Origin: an uncultured Clostridium sp.
GTDB taxonomy: Bacteria > Bacillota > Clostridia > Clostridiales > Clostridiaceae
Assembly (NCBI GenBank): GCA_903789665.1
Contig: CAIFEX010000003.1
Coordinates: 62,001 to 126,000 of the forward strand
Reading direction: 5' to 3'
Length of the DNA stretch: 64,000 bases
The number at the start of each line of letters is the position of its first letter. Positions within the stretch are counted from its first letter, which is position 1. Shown piece by piece: positions 27,756-35,573 of this stretch. The translations under genes and the position numbers were made by a program. The notes beneath the pieces are model-generated. The model saw nothing but the letters and a program-made list of their open reading frames with translations, was not told the origin of the DNA and ran no database searches.

Positions 27756-28085
27756 TTAATTTTTATCTTTGCTGGATTCGCCAAACAATTTTTCCCAATG
27801 ATGTCCTACTATCATACCCGCAAAAAAATTTGCCACGGAAAAAGCTCCCACCTGTGCATCTCCAGGAAGTTCGATAAAAGGCTTGTGCTTACTAGAAGCC
27901 ATGGTATTTACCTTGTCATCTGTACCTCCACCTTCCATCTTATGATTTACCATATATTTCGACGCTCCAAATATGAAGACAAATAAAATTATCATAACTA
28001 TTAACATAACACGGGTAAAGCCATCAAAAAATTTAATACTTTTTCCCTTATTATTTCCATTTTTTGTATTACCATTTGATTCCAT
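27756..28085 (-). CDS. cbiN: CbiN-like small membrane subunit of the cobalt transporter
   Basis: 109 residues: a basic N-terminus, one membrane helix (VMLIVMIILFVFIFGASKYM), an extracytoplasmic loop containing GGTDDKVNTM that resembles the CbiN GADDKAEE motif, and a second helix. CbiN helps CbiM load cobalt. I start at 28085, where AAAGGAGG precedes the ATG, 2 nt after the cbiM stop. A longer in-frame reading from 28343 is only a shadow of cbiM. PDGLE-type proteins are the alternative family. Confidence 0.8.
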   Translation of the reverse strand: MESNGNTKNGNNKGKSIKFFDGFTRVMLIVMIILFVFIFGASKYMVNHKMEGGGTDDKVNTMASSKHKPFIELPGDAQVGAFSVANFFAGMIVGHHWEKLFGESSKDKN

Positions 28086-28087
28086 AA

Positions 28088-28756
28088 TTACTTTGCCTCC
28101 TTTTCTCTGAGCACTCCCGGCAACAAATCTGGACGTCTCTTTACCATGGCCTCGAGAACTAAGGCTGTAAATATAGCTTCCGCAATGGCTAAAGGTATTT
28201 GTGTAGGTCCATACCCTAAAAAGAATATCATCCACTGTTTCATCAAAGGAACATGTCCATGTAAACTTATTGCCAATTCCAAGGCAGCCACCAGATAAGT
28301 AACTATATCTCCCACAAAACCTGCTACACCTGCTGCAAGCCAAATGGGGCTCTTAAAATGCCGCAAAATTTTCCAGCACAGATATCCCAAAATACCCGCC
28401 GATATACCCATTGAAAAAGTGTTTGCACCAATAGTGGTTATACCTCCATGTCCTAAAAATATAGCTTGAAAGAACAATACAATAGCTGAAATCACACCTG
28501 TAGCCCAGGGCCCAACAACAATAGCAGCTAAAGCTGTGCCACAGGGATGAGAACAGGAACCTGTTACGGGAACGGGAATATGCATACATGATATAACAAA
28601 TACAGCTACTCCCATCATTGCTAAAAATGGTTTATAATACAAATTTTCCTTAGCTCTTCTTTTTATTTCTTTAATACCAGGCACCATAAACACGGCACTT
28701 ATCGCATACCATGTTCCCCATGCCTGCGGTGATAAAATACCATCTTCAATATGCAT
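28088..28756 (-). CDS. cbiM: Cobalt ECF transporter S component CbiM
   Basis: 222 residues. The mature N-terminus MHIEDGIL supplies the metal ligands (amino group, His2), and a conserved loop HIPVPVTGSCSHPCGTAL supplies the inner His. About six to seven membrane helices. It is the first gene after cobalamin riboswitch 2, consistent with repression of cobalt uptake when B12 is plentiful. Confidence 0.95.
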   Translation of the reverse strand: MHIEDGILSPQAWGTWYAISAVFMVPGIKEIKRRAKENLYYKPFLAMMGVAVFVISCMHIPVPVTGSCSHPCGTALAAIVVGPWATGVISAIVLFFQAIFLGHGGITTIGANTFSMGISAGILGYLCWKILRHFKSPIWLAAGVAGFVGDIVTYLVAALELAISLHGHVPLMKQWMIFFLGYGPTQIPLAIAEAIFTALVLEAMVKRRPDLLPGVLREKEAK

Positions 28757-28799
28757 TTTTAAAATACCTCCAGTTTAATTGTAAGATTTTTAACAAAAA

Positions 28800-28848
28800 G
28801 CCAAATAAATCATAACCCCTCAGCAAATGCTAAGGGGTTATGATTTAT
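28800..28848 (-). terminator. Expression-platform hairpin of cobalamin riboswitch 2
   Basis: Perfect 14-bp stem AAATCATAACCCCT / AGGGGTTATGATTT (28807-28820 with 28833-28846). The following T-tract is weak at first (ATTTATTTGGCTTTTTG), but position between aptamer and cbiM fits transcriptional control. Confidence 0.75.
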
Positions 28849-28917
28849 CTGAAGAATCATAAAATTTCATCACCTAAGTCACCTCCCTATCACTCGTAGA
28901 GTCAAATGGTCACTAAC

Positions 28918-29065
28918 ATATAGGCAGGTCTTCTGACTTGGATTCATCACCCTTACAGCCTTCCCAGTTTCCCAGTGGCATATATTGCAAGGATTCCTCT
29001 TTTACAGCGGCGGGACCGTGCAGACTTTTCATCTTGCTTCCCTTTTAAGCAAAAGCACCTATATA
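28918..29065 (-). promoter_or_regulatory. Cobalamin riboswitch 2 controlling cbiMNQO
   Basis: The minus strand has GCCGCTGTAAAAGAGG, CCACTGGGAAACTGGGAAGG, CTGTAAGGGTGATGA and GTCAGAAGACCTGCCTA: the B12-box core, shorter than copy 1. It is followed by a strong hairpin and cbiM. Confidence 0.92.
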
Positions 29066-29164
29066 TTCATATTATATTTTAAAATAAAATTAAAATTATC
29101 ATTCAATCAATAACTAAAATAAGTTTCTCACAAACTTATAAAACTGTCAAGTTAAATTTACCAT

Positions 29165-29680
29165 CTAAGCATGGCTTATCTTTCCCCTCTTTACTGCTAT
29201 ACTTATTATATTGAATAAAATAATACCTACTACGGTATTTATAGCAGCTGCAGGTAAGACTACACTTAAAAACAATACCTTGAAGCCGGTGCTGAGTCCT
29301 ACTGTAAACAAAACCACCGATAAAAATGTAGTTCCACTCACTACTGTACCAACTGCCGTGGCCAGTATTATATTTATTTGGCTGCTTATTCTATCTCTAA
29401 GGGGTTTTATCAGAAAAAACATTACATTTATAGTCACCAGCCTGTCAATTATATTGGCAAATTGTCCTCCTGGAAAGGCAGAAGTCGCCGCCGCCAAAAT
29501 TCCAGCCACGGCACCAGAGCAAACACATATTTTATAATCTCTATTGAATATAAGTATTACAAAAAGCATGGCCAGAGATATATCCGGTTTCATGCCGAAC
29601 AAAACTGGAGGCACCACTTGATGCAGAACCGCACCTACTGCAAGTAATATTGAATTTATAATCATTTTTTTCAAATCCAT
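29165..29680 (-). CDS. trpP: Tryptophan transporter TrpP
   Basis: 171-residue membrane protein of the TrpP family: hydrophobic throughout, N-terminal block ILLAVGAVLHQVVPPVLFGMKPDISLAMLF, and FPGGQFANIIDRLV. In Bacillus the homologue imports tryptophan. The Trp-specific T-box upstream supports the substrate strongly. AGGAGTG precedes the ATG. Confidence 0.88.
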   Translation of the reverse strand: MDLKKMIINSILLAVGAVLHQVVPPVLFGMKPDISLAMLFVILIFNRDYKICVCSGAVAGILAAATSAFPGGQFANIIDRLVTINVMFFLIKPLRDRISSQINIILATAVGTVVSGTTFLSVVLFTVGLSTGFKVLFLSVVLPAAAINTVVGIILFNIISIAVKRGKISHA

Positions 29681-29760
29681 AATTTACACACTCCTAAAAA
29701 TTAAAATCATAATTTTAAATATTAAACTCTAAGACAACACTCCAAATTTATACATATATC

Positions 29761-29814
29761 TTAAATATTTCTCTCATAACATAATAAACACCACCAATTT
29801 TCACATTTTCCCAT
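29761..29814 (-). CDS. Possible 17-residue leader peptide with tandem Trp codons
   Basis: ATG start at 29814 encodes MGKCENWWCLLCYERNI, ending TAA. It lies in the 230-nt stretch between the Trp T-box terminator and trpP. Two adjacent Trp codons in such a short frame suggest a leader peptide. No convincing ribosome site precedes it, so this is tentative. Downstream, an A/T-only hairpin (TTAAAAT/ATTTTAA) with five T lies just before the trpP ribosome site. Confidence 0.3.
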   Translation of the reverse strand: MGKCENWWCLLCYERNI

Positions 29815-29910
29815 CAAGTGATTCTTAGGTCCAGGTGGAGTTTACTTATAAGGAATACTTTTCTCAACCTGAAACTTAGAAGAACTTATCCAGACGTGCA
29901 GCATTTAGAT

Positions 29911-30175
29911 AAAAAAAAACTCCATCCTGAAAACAGGACGGAGATTTCCGCGGTACCACCTAAATTGTGCTTTAAAAAAGCACCTCTTTTTTCGGATACA
30001 AACATATCCTATCCATTATAACGTATGGCCAACGTTAACCACTACTTTCTACACCGGGTAGATTTCAATTTACTCCTCTTAGGTCCATTCACTACATATT
30101 TGGTGCCGGGATCCCACCTTCTCCGGCTCTCTTCAACTTGAGTACATAGTTACTCTTCCTCGTCAAAGGATTTAA
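29911..30175 (-). promoter_or_regulatory. Tryptophan-specific T-box riboswitch with terminator
   Basis: On the minus strand: AAGAGTAAC, AGAGAGCCGG, GGTGGGATCCCGG, the specifier segment GTGAATGGACC (UGG = Trp, with purine following), GGAGTAAA, ACGTTATAATGG, and the antiterminator core TAGGTGGTACCGCGG (29967-29953). The terminator CTCCGTCCTG/CAGGATGGAG with an eight-T tail lies at 29945-29911. Uncharged tRNA-Trp binding should allow read-through to trpP. Confidence 0.95.
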
Positions 30176-30183
30176 TATTTGAA

Positions 30184-30615
30184 TTATACAATGTCAATTA
30201 CATTATTCTTTTTATTAAACAATTGTCTATAACAATAATTTATTATGTCACTTCTCTTTATTATGCCTATAAACACGTTCTTGTCATCTATCACAGGTAC
30301 AAAATTCTGATTTACCGCCAGTGATATCAGATCTTTCATATCCGAATTGATCCTCACTGATTTATTATTCATGCGGGTTGGAATTTCCCTTAAAAGCACC
30401 CCATCGGTATTTTTGAAATTCAAATCAGGAGTATTTTTAAGCTTCCAAAGCAGATCACCTTCAGTAAGAGTTCCCACATACCTGCCTTTATTATCAATAA
30501 GTGGAATAGCCGTATATCTGTACTTCTCCATTTTTTCCAATGCTTGCTTCATAGTAGAATTTGGTGTTTCATAGACCACCTCTGCCTTAGGTGTAAGAAA
30601 AAATGCTACATTCAT
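30184..30615 (-). CDS. CBS-domain pair protein
   Basis: 143 residues consisting only of two CBS motifs (about 1-60 and 75-135), with YTAIPLIDNKGRYVGTLTEGDL and FVPVIDDKNVFIGIIKRSDII. Such stand-alone pairs bind adenine nucleotides; the closest known type by eye is the c-di-AMP-binding CbpB/YkuL group. It ends 9 nt before the Trp T-box on the same strand. Its leader contains the hairpin at 30713-30744. Confidence 0.8.
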   Translation of the reverse strand: MNVAFFLTPKAEVVYETPNSTMKQALEKMEKYRYTAIPLIDNKGRYVGTLTEGDLLWKLKNTPDLNFKNTDGVLLREIPTRMNNKSVRINSDMKDLISLAVNQNFVPVIDDKNVFIGIIKRSDIINYCYRQLFNKKNNVIDIV

Positions 30616-30712
30616 ACCTTTTTACCCCTCAATAACTTTATTTATACAATATAGTAATTCAATTAGATAACTGGAAAAACTGTTCATCAAAATTTAAGCT
30701 CTGTCACCTCAT

Positions 30713-30744
30713 GCCGGTAGGCCAATGTAAATTGGCCCAACAGC
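30713..30744. other. Strong GC-rich hairpin in CBS gene leader
   Basis: GCCGGTAGGCCAAT / ATTGGCCCAACAGC: a 7-bp perfect inner stem plus an imperfect outer stem, GC-rich against its surroundings and without a T-run on either strand. It lies between the 59-residue gene (30763-30942) and the CBS gene. Possibly a structured leader RNA of unknown class. Confidence 0.4.
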
Positions 30745-30762
30745 ACAGGCTTTTAACAAATA

Positions 30763-30942
30763 TTACTTTGAACACTCAGCTTCTACTTGAAGTAATTTTC
30801 TAAGTACATCCTCTATATTATCCGCCAATTTTTCATCAATCTTCATATTGTTTTCATTTACAGCATCAATCGCAATTTTCAAACCTTTAGTTATATTACT
30901 TATTTCCTCCAGTGTTAATAACATAAGTATATTCTCTTTCAT
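30763..30942 (-). CDS. Small acidic helical protein of unknown function
   Basis: 59 residues (MKENILMLLTLEEISNITKG...), ending EAECSK, predicted helical and acidic, with AAGGGGG before the ATG. No recognisable family. It lies upstream of the CBS gene on the same strand with a hairpin in between. Confidence 0.6.
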   Translation of the reverse strand: MKENILMLLTLEEISNITKGLKIAIDAVNENNMKIDEKLADNIEDVLRKLLQVEAECSK

Positions 30943-31132
30943 GTCAATAACCCCCTTATCTAACTTAATTTTTTAGAAAGCGACTATTATCTATTATCCC
31001 TTTTTTATTTTGTAAAATTTAAGTTAACATAAAGTGTTTATTTAGAGATAATCTATAAATTAGTGTTTTTGTAAATATTTTTTATAGTAAACAGCAAATT
31101 TATAATTAATTTGCCGTTTATTTTTAATTTTA

Positions 31133-31528
31133 TTAGAAGTTCGCTATAAAATCATAATATTCTTCCATCATAGATTCCGTGTATATCTTTCTGCCCATAA
31201 GTCTGTATATCACATCAAAACTTTTATATCCTTCTTTGTACAATTTACAATCTTTTAAAAGTTTTTTCAACATACCCTTATTTATTTGAAGAAGAGTAAT
31301 CAATTCATCCAATGTATAGAACTTTTTATAAAGCAATTTCTCAAGTTTATGCTGCATTTCCAGCTTATATTTCAAATCCAATTTTCTATTCTTGTGAGGT
31401 CCATATTCTCCCCTGTGATGTTCAGGACACAAATATTTAAAATTCAAGGGGAAATCCACACCTCCCTGACTTTTATAAACTATATGATGTCTCTCCGCTG
31501 GCTTACCGCATATTTGGCATCTTAGCAA
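31133..31528 (-). CDS. HNH-type nuclease domain protein
   Basis: 131 residues. CQICG near the start, ERHHIVYKSQGG and YLCPEHH form the zinc-binding HNH core of about 45 residues. The rest (about 55-131) is a helical, basic region with a helix-turn-helix-like segment (DELITLLQINKGMLKKLLKD). Probably a DNA-binding or nicking protein. It has no phage neighbours here. ATG start behind AGGAGGGA. Confidence 0.75.
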   Translation of the reverse strand: MLRCQICGKPAERHHIVYKSQGGVDFPLNFKYLCPEHHRGEYGPHKNRKLDLKYKLEMQHKLEKLLYKKFYTLDELITLLQINKGMLKKLLKDCKLYKEGYKSFDVIYRLMGRKIYTESMMEEYYDFIANF

Positions 31529-31631
31529 TTTATTCCCTCCTAGTTTTCTCTAATGGATATTATAATTTATATTAACATTATAACACAGGTTGTACTGTAT
31601 TACACTTACAAAAATTTATGAATTAACTAAA

Positions 31632-31745
31632 TTATTTTTTATTGTTTTTTATTGTTTTAATAAAAACCACTAGAAGGAAAATAAATAATGCTACAAAAAT
31701 AGGTACAGCCGAATAATATATTATTTTATCAAAATCAAAATTCAT
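31632..31745 (-). CDS. Small membrane protein (37 residues)
   Basis: MNFDFDKIIYYSAVPIFVAL..., a single membrane helix (about 12-29) followed by a lysine-rich tail. AAGGGG lies 8 nt before the ATG, which supports expression. Family unknown. It is upstream of the HNH gene. Confidence 0.55.
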   Translation of the reverse strand: MNFDFDKIIYYSAVPIFVALFIFLLVVFIKTIKNNKK

Positions 31746-31834
31746 CAACCCAGCCCCTTCTTTACATACCCTGATATTTATAGAACTTCTACATCAAGAA
31801 CAAAATTCCTTTAAAAATTATAACTTAAATTTAA

Positions 31835-31870
31835 CTGCCCCGTCAAAATATTCAAATTTTGACGGGGCAG
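31835..31870 (-). terminator. Terminator of fbp
   Basis: Perfect 15-bp stem CTGCCCCGTCAAAAT / ATTTTGACGGGGCAG with a 6-nt loop directly after the fbp stop codon. The following minus-strand sequence is TTAAATTTAAG. Confidence 0.85.
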
Positions 31871-31882
31871 CCATTTGATGAT

Positions 31883-33886
31883 TTATTCTACGTCATTATT
31901 GTTATATTCCTTGATAAGTCCCTTTCTATAGGCTATCAGAAGCTTTTCCAGATCAGCTATCTGTTTTTTAAGTTCCTTCCCTATATCCGTATCCGCTACT
32001 CTTTTTCTCTTTGCAGCATGTTCTAGAATTATAGTAGAGGATATGATATCTTTATCCTGCTCTACAGCATTTTTTATAGCTGAAAAAGGTTTATGGGAGG
32101 TAAGCAGCAGTCCATAGGAATTATATATGAGTGTGTACCCTGCAATTCCGGTCTCAGGCTGATAAGCCTTGCAAAAGCCGCCATCTATTACAAGAAGCTT
32201 TCCATTTGCCTTTATAGGACTCTCGCCTTCTTTAGTCTTTACCGGAATATGTCCATTTATAATGTGTGAGTTATCTGGATTCAAATTAAATTCTGACAAT
32301 ATATTCCTGCACACTTGTTCATTATCTCTATACTGATAGTAATAAGTCTTGGGCTCATAGTGGGATTCTTCGTCATCAATAAAGTACCTTTCAAAGGTGG
32401 TCATCCTGGTTTTCCCAAACATGGGTGAATCCTCTCCACACCACATGTACCAAACCATATCCATTGCATAATTTTTTGCAGCACTGTCGGGTTTCAAAAA
32501 ATATGCATCCCTTGCTATCCTATCATATCTGTCCATAAGCTTTTTCCCGCTGTAGCTTATTTTACCTATCTTAACTTCCTTGAGACTTCCGTCCTTATTC
32601 AGGGGAATACAGCCGTGATACAGAAGGTTGGAATTATATACGAGATACATGCTTCCCTTTCCATATAAAAACTTAATATGTCTTTGAAGCTTCTCACTGT
32701 TTACAAAGGAATCAGTCAACTTTTCAATAATTTCCTCTTCCCTGCCTGTCAGCTTATAAGGATCATTCCAATCCATCGTGGGAAAACTGGTATCATTTAA
32801 TTTATAGGTATGTCCATATACAGTTATCTCCCACTTTTTGCTATCTATTTTATCTAACAGAAGTCTGTCATCCATTTTAAACTCAGGGTGTCTTTTTATT
32901 ATCTGTCCTTCTATCTTAAATTGCATTATGGCAATGGCCTTATGCATTTTTGCCAGAAGCTGCAGTTCATTTTTATTTACCTTTTTGTCCAGAGTTCTGG
33001 GAGTAAAGCTCCTGCAGGGATCATCACGATAAAATTCCAGAGCAAAAGTTGCAAGTGGAAGTAAATTTATTCCATAACCATCTTCTACAGTCTTTAGATT
33101 GGCATACCTGAGAGATATTCTAAGTACATTTGCCACACAGGCCTCACAGCCGGAGGCTGCTCCCATCCAGAGCATATCATGGTTCCCCCACTGAACATCC
33201 ACAGAATGATGATCCATAAGGGCATCCATTATTATTTCAGCTCCAGGCCCCCTGTCATATATGTCCCCTATAATGTGAAGCCTGTCCACCACCAGTCTCT
33301 GTATTACGTTGGATATTGCTATAATAAATTCAGGAGCACGGTCAATGTCTATAATAGTCTTTATTATGCCGTTGTAATAAGCTTGCTTATCTACTCTGTC
33401 TTCCTGTTCATTAAGAAGTTCATCTATTATATATGAAAAATCCTCGGGCAAAGCTTTCCTGACTTTAGAACGGGTATATTTTGAAGATACATTTTTACAC
33501 AGCTCGATTAATTGGTACAGTGTAACCCTGTACCAATCTGTAAGATCCGTTTCCTTTTCTTTAATGAGTTCCAATTTTTTTTCCGGATAGTATACTACTG
33601 TAGCTAAAGCTGCTTTTTGGTCCTCACTCAACGAATTTCCAAATACATCATCTATCTTCCTCTTAATAACTCCGGACGCATTTCTAAGCATATGGGTGAA
33701 AGACTCGTACTCACCGTGAATATCGCTTATAAAATGTTCTGTAGCTTTCGGTAAATTCAATATAGCTTGAAGATTTATAATTTCCGTACTCGCGCTGGAT
33801 ATAGTAGGATATTCCTTAGATAATAATTGAAGGTACCTCAAATCCTTTTCTATTACATCCAAATTGTTATCATCATAGAAAATCAT
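31883..33886 (-). CDS. fbp: Fructose-1,6-bisphosphatase, class III
   Basis: 667-residue gluconeogenic phosphatase of the firmicute-specific class III, which has a calcineurin-type metallophosphatase core. Metal motifs are SDIHGEYES (54-62), GDIYDRGPG (207-215) and WGNHDMLW (233-240), followed by NGHIPVK and LVIDGGF. Length matches the class. Monocistronic, between two terminators. Confidence 0.96.
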   Translation of the reverse strand: MIFYDDNNLDVIEKDLRYLQLLSKEYPTISSASTEIINLQAILNLPKATEHFISDIHGEYESFTHMLRNASGVIKRKIDDVFGNSLSEDQKAALATVVYYPEKKLELIKEKETDLTDWYRVTLYQLIELCKNVSSKYTRSKVRKALPEDFSYIIDELLNEQEDRVDKQAYYNGIIKTIIDIDRAPEFIIAISNVIQRLVVDRLHIIGDIYDRGPGAEIIMDALMDHHSVDVQWGNHDMLWMGAASGCEACVANVLRISLRYANLKTVEDGYGINLLPLATFALEFYRDDPCRSFTPRTLDKKVNKNELQLLAKMHKAIAIMQFKIEGQIIKRHPEFKMDDRLLLDKIDSKKWEITVYGHTYKLNDTSFPTMDWNDPYKLTGREEEIIEKLTDSFVNSEKLQRHIKFLYGKGSMYLVYNSNLLYHGCIPLNKDGSLKEVKIGKISYSGKKLMDRYDRIARDAYFLKPDSAAKNYAMDMVWYMWCGEDSPMFGKTRMTTFERYFIDDEESHYEPKTYYYQYRDNEQVCRNILSEFNLNPDNSHIINGHIPVKTKEGESPIKANGKLLVIDGGFCKAYQPETGIAGYTLIYNSYGLLLTSHKPFSAIKNAVEQDKDIISSTIILEHAAKRKRVADTDIGKELKKQIADLEKLLIAYRKGLIKEYNNNDVE

Positions 33887-33914
33887 TCTTGCTTTCTCCT
33901 TCTCAAATATTATA

Positions 33915-33962
33915 AAAATAAAAAATGATATACTATTAATATATTATAGTATATCATTTTTA
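33915..33962 (-). terminator. Terminator of phosphohexomutase gene
   Basis: AAAAATGATATACTA / TAGTATATCATTTTT inverted repeat (33921-33935 with 33947-33961), followed on the minus strand by TATTTTTATAA. Confidence 0.75.
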
Positions 33963-34004
33963 ACATGTATAGTACAAATTAAGGTATCTAGCATAGCACA
34001 TATC

Positions 34005-35522
34005 CTATAAATTAAAGCTATTAATATCCAAATCCCTATATTTTGTGAAAAATGTTCTTAACCTTCTCATAATTATCTCTGGACCTGTTTCAGTATCCGA
34101 TTCGATATTTAAACACATTACCGGTTCATGAAGGGAAAGCCTCAATAAAAACCATCCGTCTCCATTTTTCCTGTCACACTCAACTCTTATTCCTTCATAA
34201 TCATTATTTGCTTCTTTCCATCCATTGACTTTCTCTGTATACTCTTTTAATTCTTCTATTATTCTGGAACCATATTCTCCAGGATTTTCTTTCAAAATGG
34301 AAAATCTAAATTCCAGGCTCTTAAGCGGTATTTTCAAATTCACTATTAAATCCTTTATATTTTTTCCCAGTTCTTTAAGTTTAGCCATCTTTACAAGTAT
34401 CTTAGCTATCAAATAGGCACCGTCATCCAGAAAGTAATTTTCCCTCAAAGCTGCATGGCCCGAAGTTTCAATGGCCAAAAAACACTGCTGTCCCTCATTA
34501 TTCAGTTTTATCCCCTGATCTATAACGTTTCTGTAACCTCTTTTAAATCTAAAATGTTTTCCACCTAGATTTTGGATAAATTCGCCCAATCCCCTGGAAG
34601 TCACAGAATCAGTAACTACAGTAGTACCCGGATGTTCCTCCAAAACTATGGAAGATATCAAGGCTATAAGTGCATTCCTATTTATACTTCTTCCTGAATC
34701 ATCTACAATAGCTGCCCTGTCTACATCTGCATCGAAAACTATGCCCATGTCAGCCTTATTTTTAATAACTGCATTTTTCATGGAATCCATGGCTTCTTTA
34801 GCTTCCGGATTTGGAATGTGATTCGGAAAATTTCCATCCGGATCTATAAATTGGCTTCCATCGGTCTTTGCACCTAAAGGCTCCAGAACCTTGTCTGTGA
34901 AAAATCCGCCTGCTCCATTGCCTGCATCTACTATGATTTTAAATCTACTCAACGGTTTTTCATAATCTACTTTGGAATTTATTCCTTCCCTTATTTCTTT
35001 GACAAGTAATTCAGAATACTTATCTATAAAATCCACCTTTAAAACTCTACCATTACATGAAATTGCTTCACCGTTATCCCGCAAAGCTTCTGTCAATATA
35101 TACTCTATATCTTCATTTTCACAGCCTCCCTCATCTGTAAAAAATTTTAACCCGTTATAATAATAGGGAAGGTGGCTTGCGGTTATCATAATGGAACCAT
35201 GGCATCTACAAGTTGGATATACAGTTGTCATAAACATGGCTGGTGTGGTGCAAAGTTTGCAATCATATACGGTACATCCCAATTTTGAAAGCTCGCGGGA
35301 TATAGTATCCTTAATTTGAGGTCCCGACAACCTTGAATCCATTCCCACAGCAACTTTTAATTTTCCTCTCTCAACATCTTTTTTATTCTCAAGCCATGCT
35401 ACAAATCCTCTTGTTATCATTTTCACTCTCTCTAAATTTAAATTTACATCTCTCTTACCATTTTCAATGGCAACTCCCCTTATATCCGTTCCATTTTGAA
35501 GTTCATATAATTTTCCTCTCAT
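34005..35522 (-). CDS. Phosphomannomutase/phosphoglucomutase
   Basis: 505-residue alpha-D-phosphohexomutase. The phosphoserine loop is ITASHLPYYYNGLK (Ser116), the metal loop is DADVDR (264-269), and the sugar loop is in ETSGHAALRENYF. Ser116 is followed by His-Leu-Pro where many members have His-Asn-Pro. It lies 51 nt after the heavy-metal ATPase and may be partly cotranscribed. Whether glucose-1-P or mannose-1-P is preferred is not decidable. Confidence 0.88.
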   Translation of the reverse strand: MRGKLYELQNGTDIRGVAIENGKRDVNLNLERVKMITRGFVAWLENKKDVERGKLKVAVGMDSRLSGPQIKDTISRELSKLGCTVYDCKLCTTPAMFMTTVYPTCRCHGSIMITASHLPYYYNGLKFFTDEGGCENEDIEYILTEALRDNGEAISCNGRVLKVDFIDKYSELLVKEIREGINSKVDYEKPLSRFKIIVDAGNGAGGFFTDKVLEPLGAKTDGSQFIDPDGNFPNHIPNPEAKEAMDSMKNAVIKNKADMGIVFDADVDRAAIVDDSGRSINRNALIALISSIVLEEHPGTTVVTDSVTSRGLGEFIQNLGGKHFRFKRGYRNVIDQGIKLNNEGQQCFLAIETSGHAALRENYFLDDGAYLIAKILVKMAKLKELGKNIKDLIVNLKIPLKSLEFRFSILKENPGEYGSRIIEELKEYTEKVNGWKEANNDYEGIRVECDRKNGDGWFLLRLSLHEPVMCLNIESDTETGPEIIMRRLRTFFTKYRDLDINSFNL

Positions 35523-35573
35523 ATTTGTCCTCCACTTTTTAATTCTTAATGTATATTAACATTATACAACAAA

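Noticed and set aside
28086-28343. N-terminal extension of the cbiN frame to 28343
   Set aside because: It overlaps cbiM in another frame, and the ATG at 28085 has a strong AAAGGAGG site.
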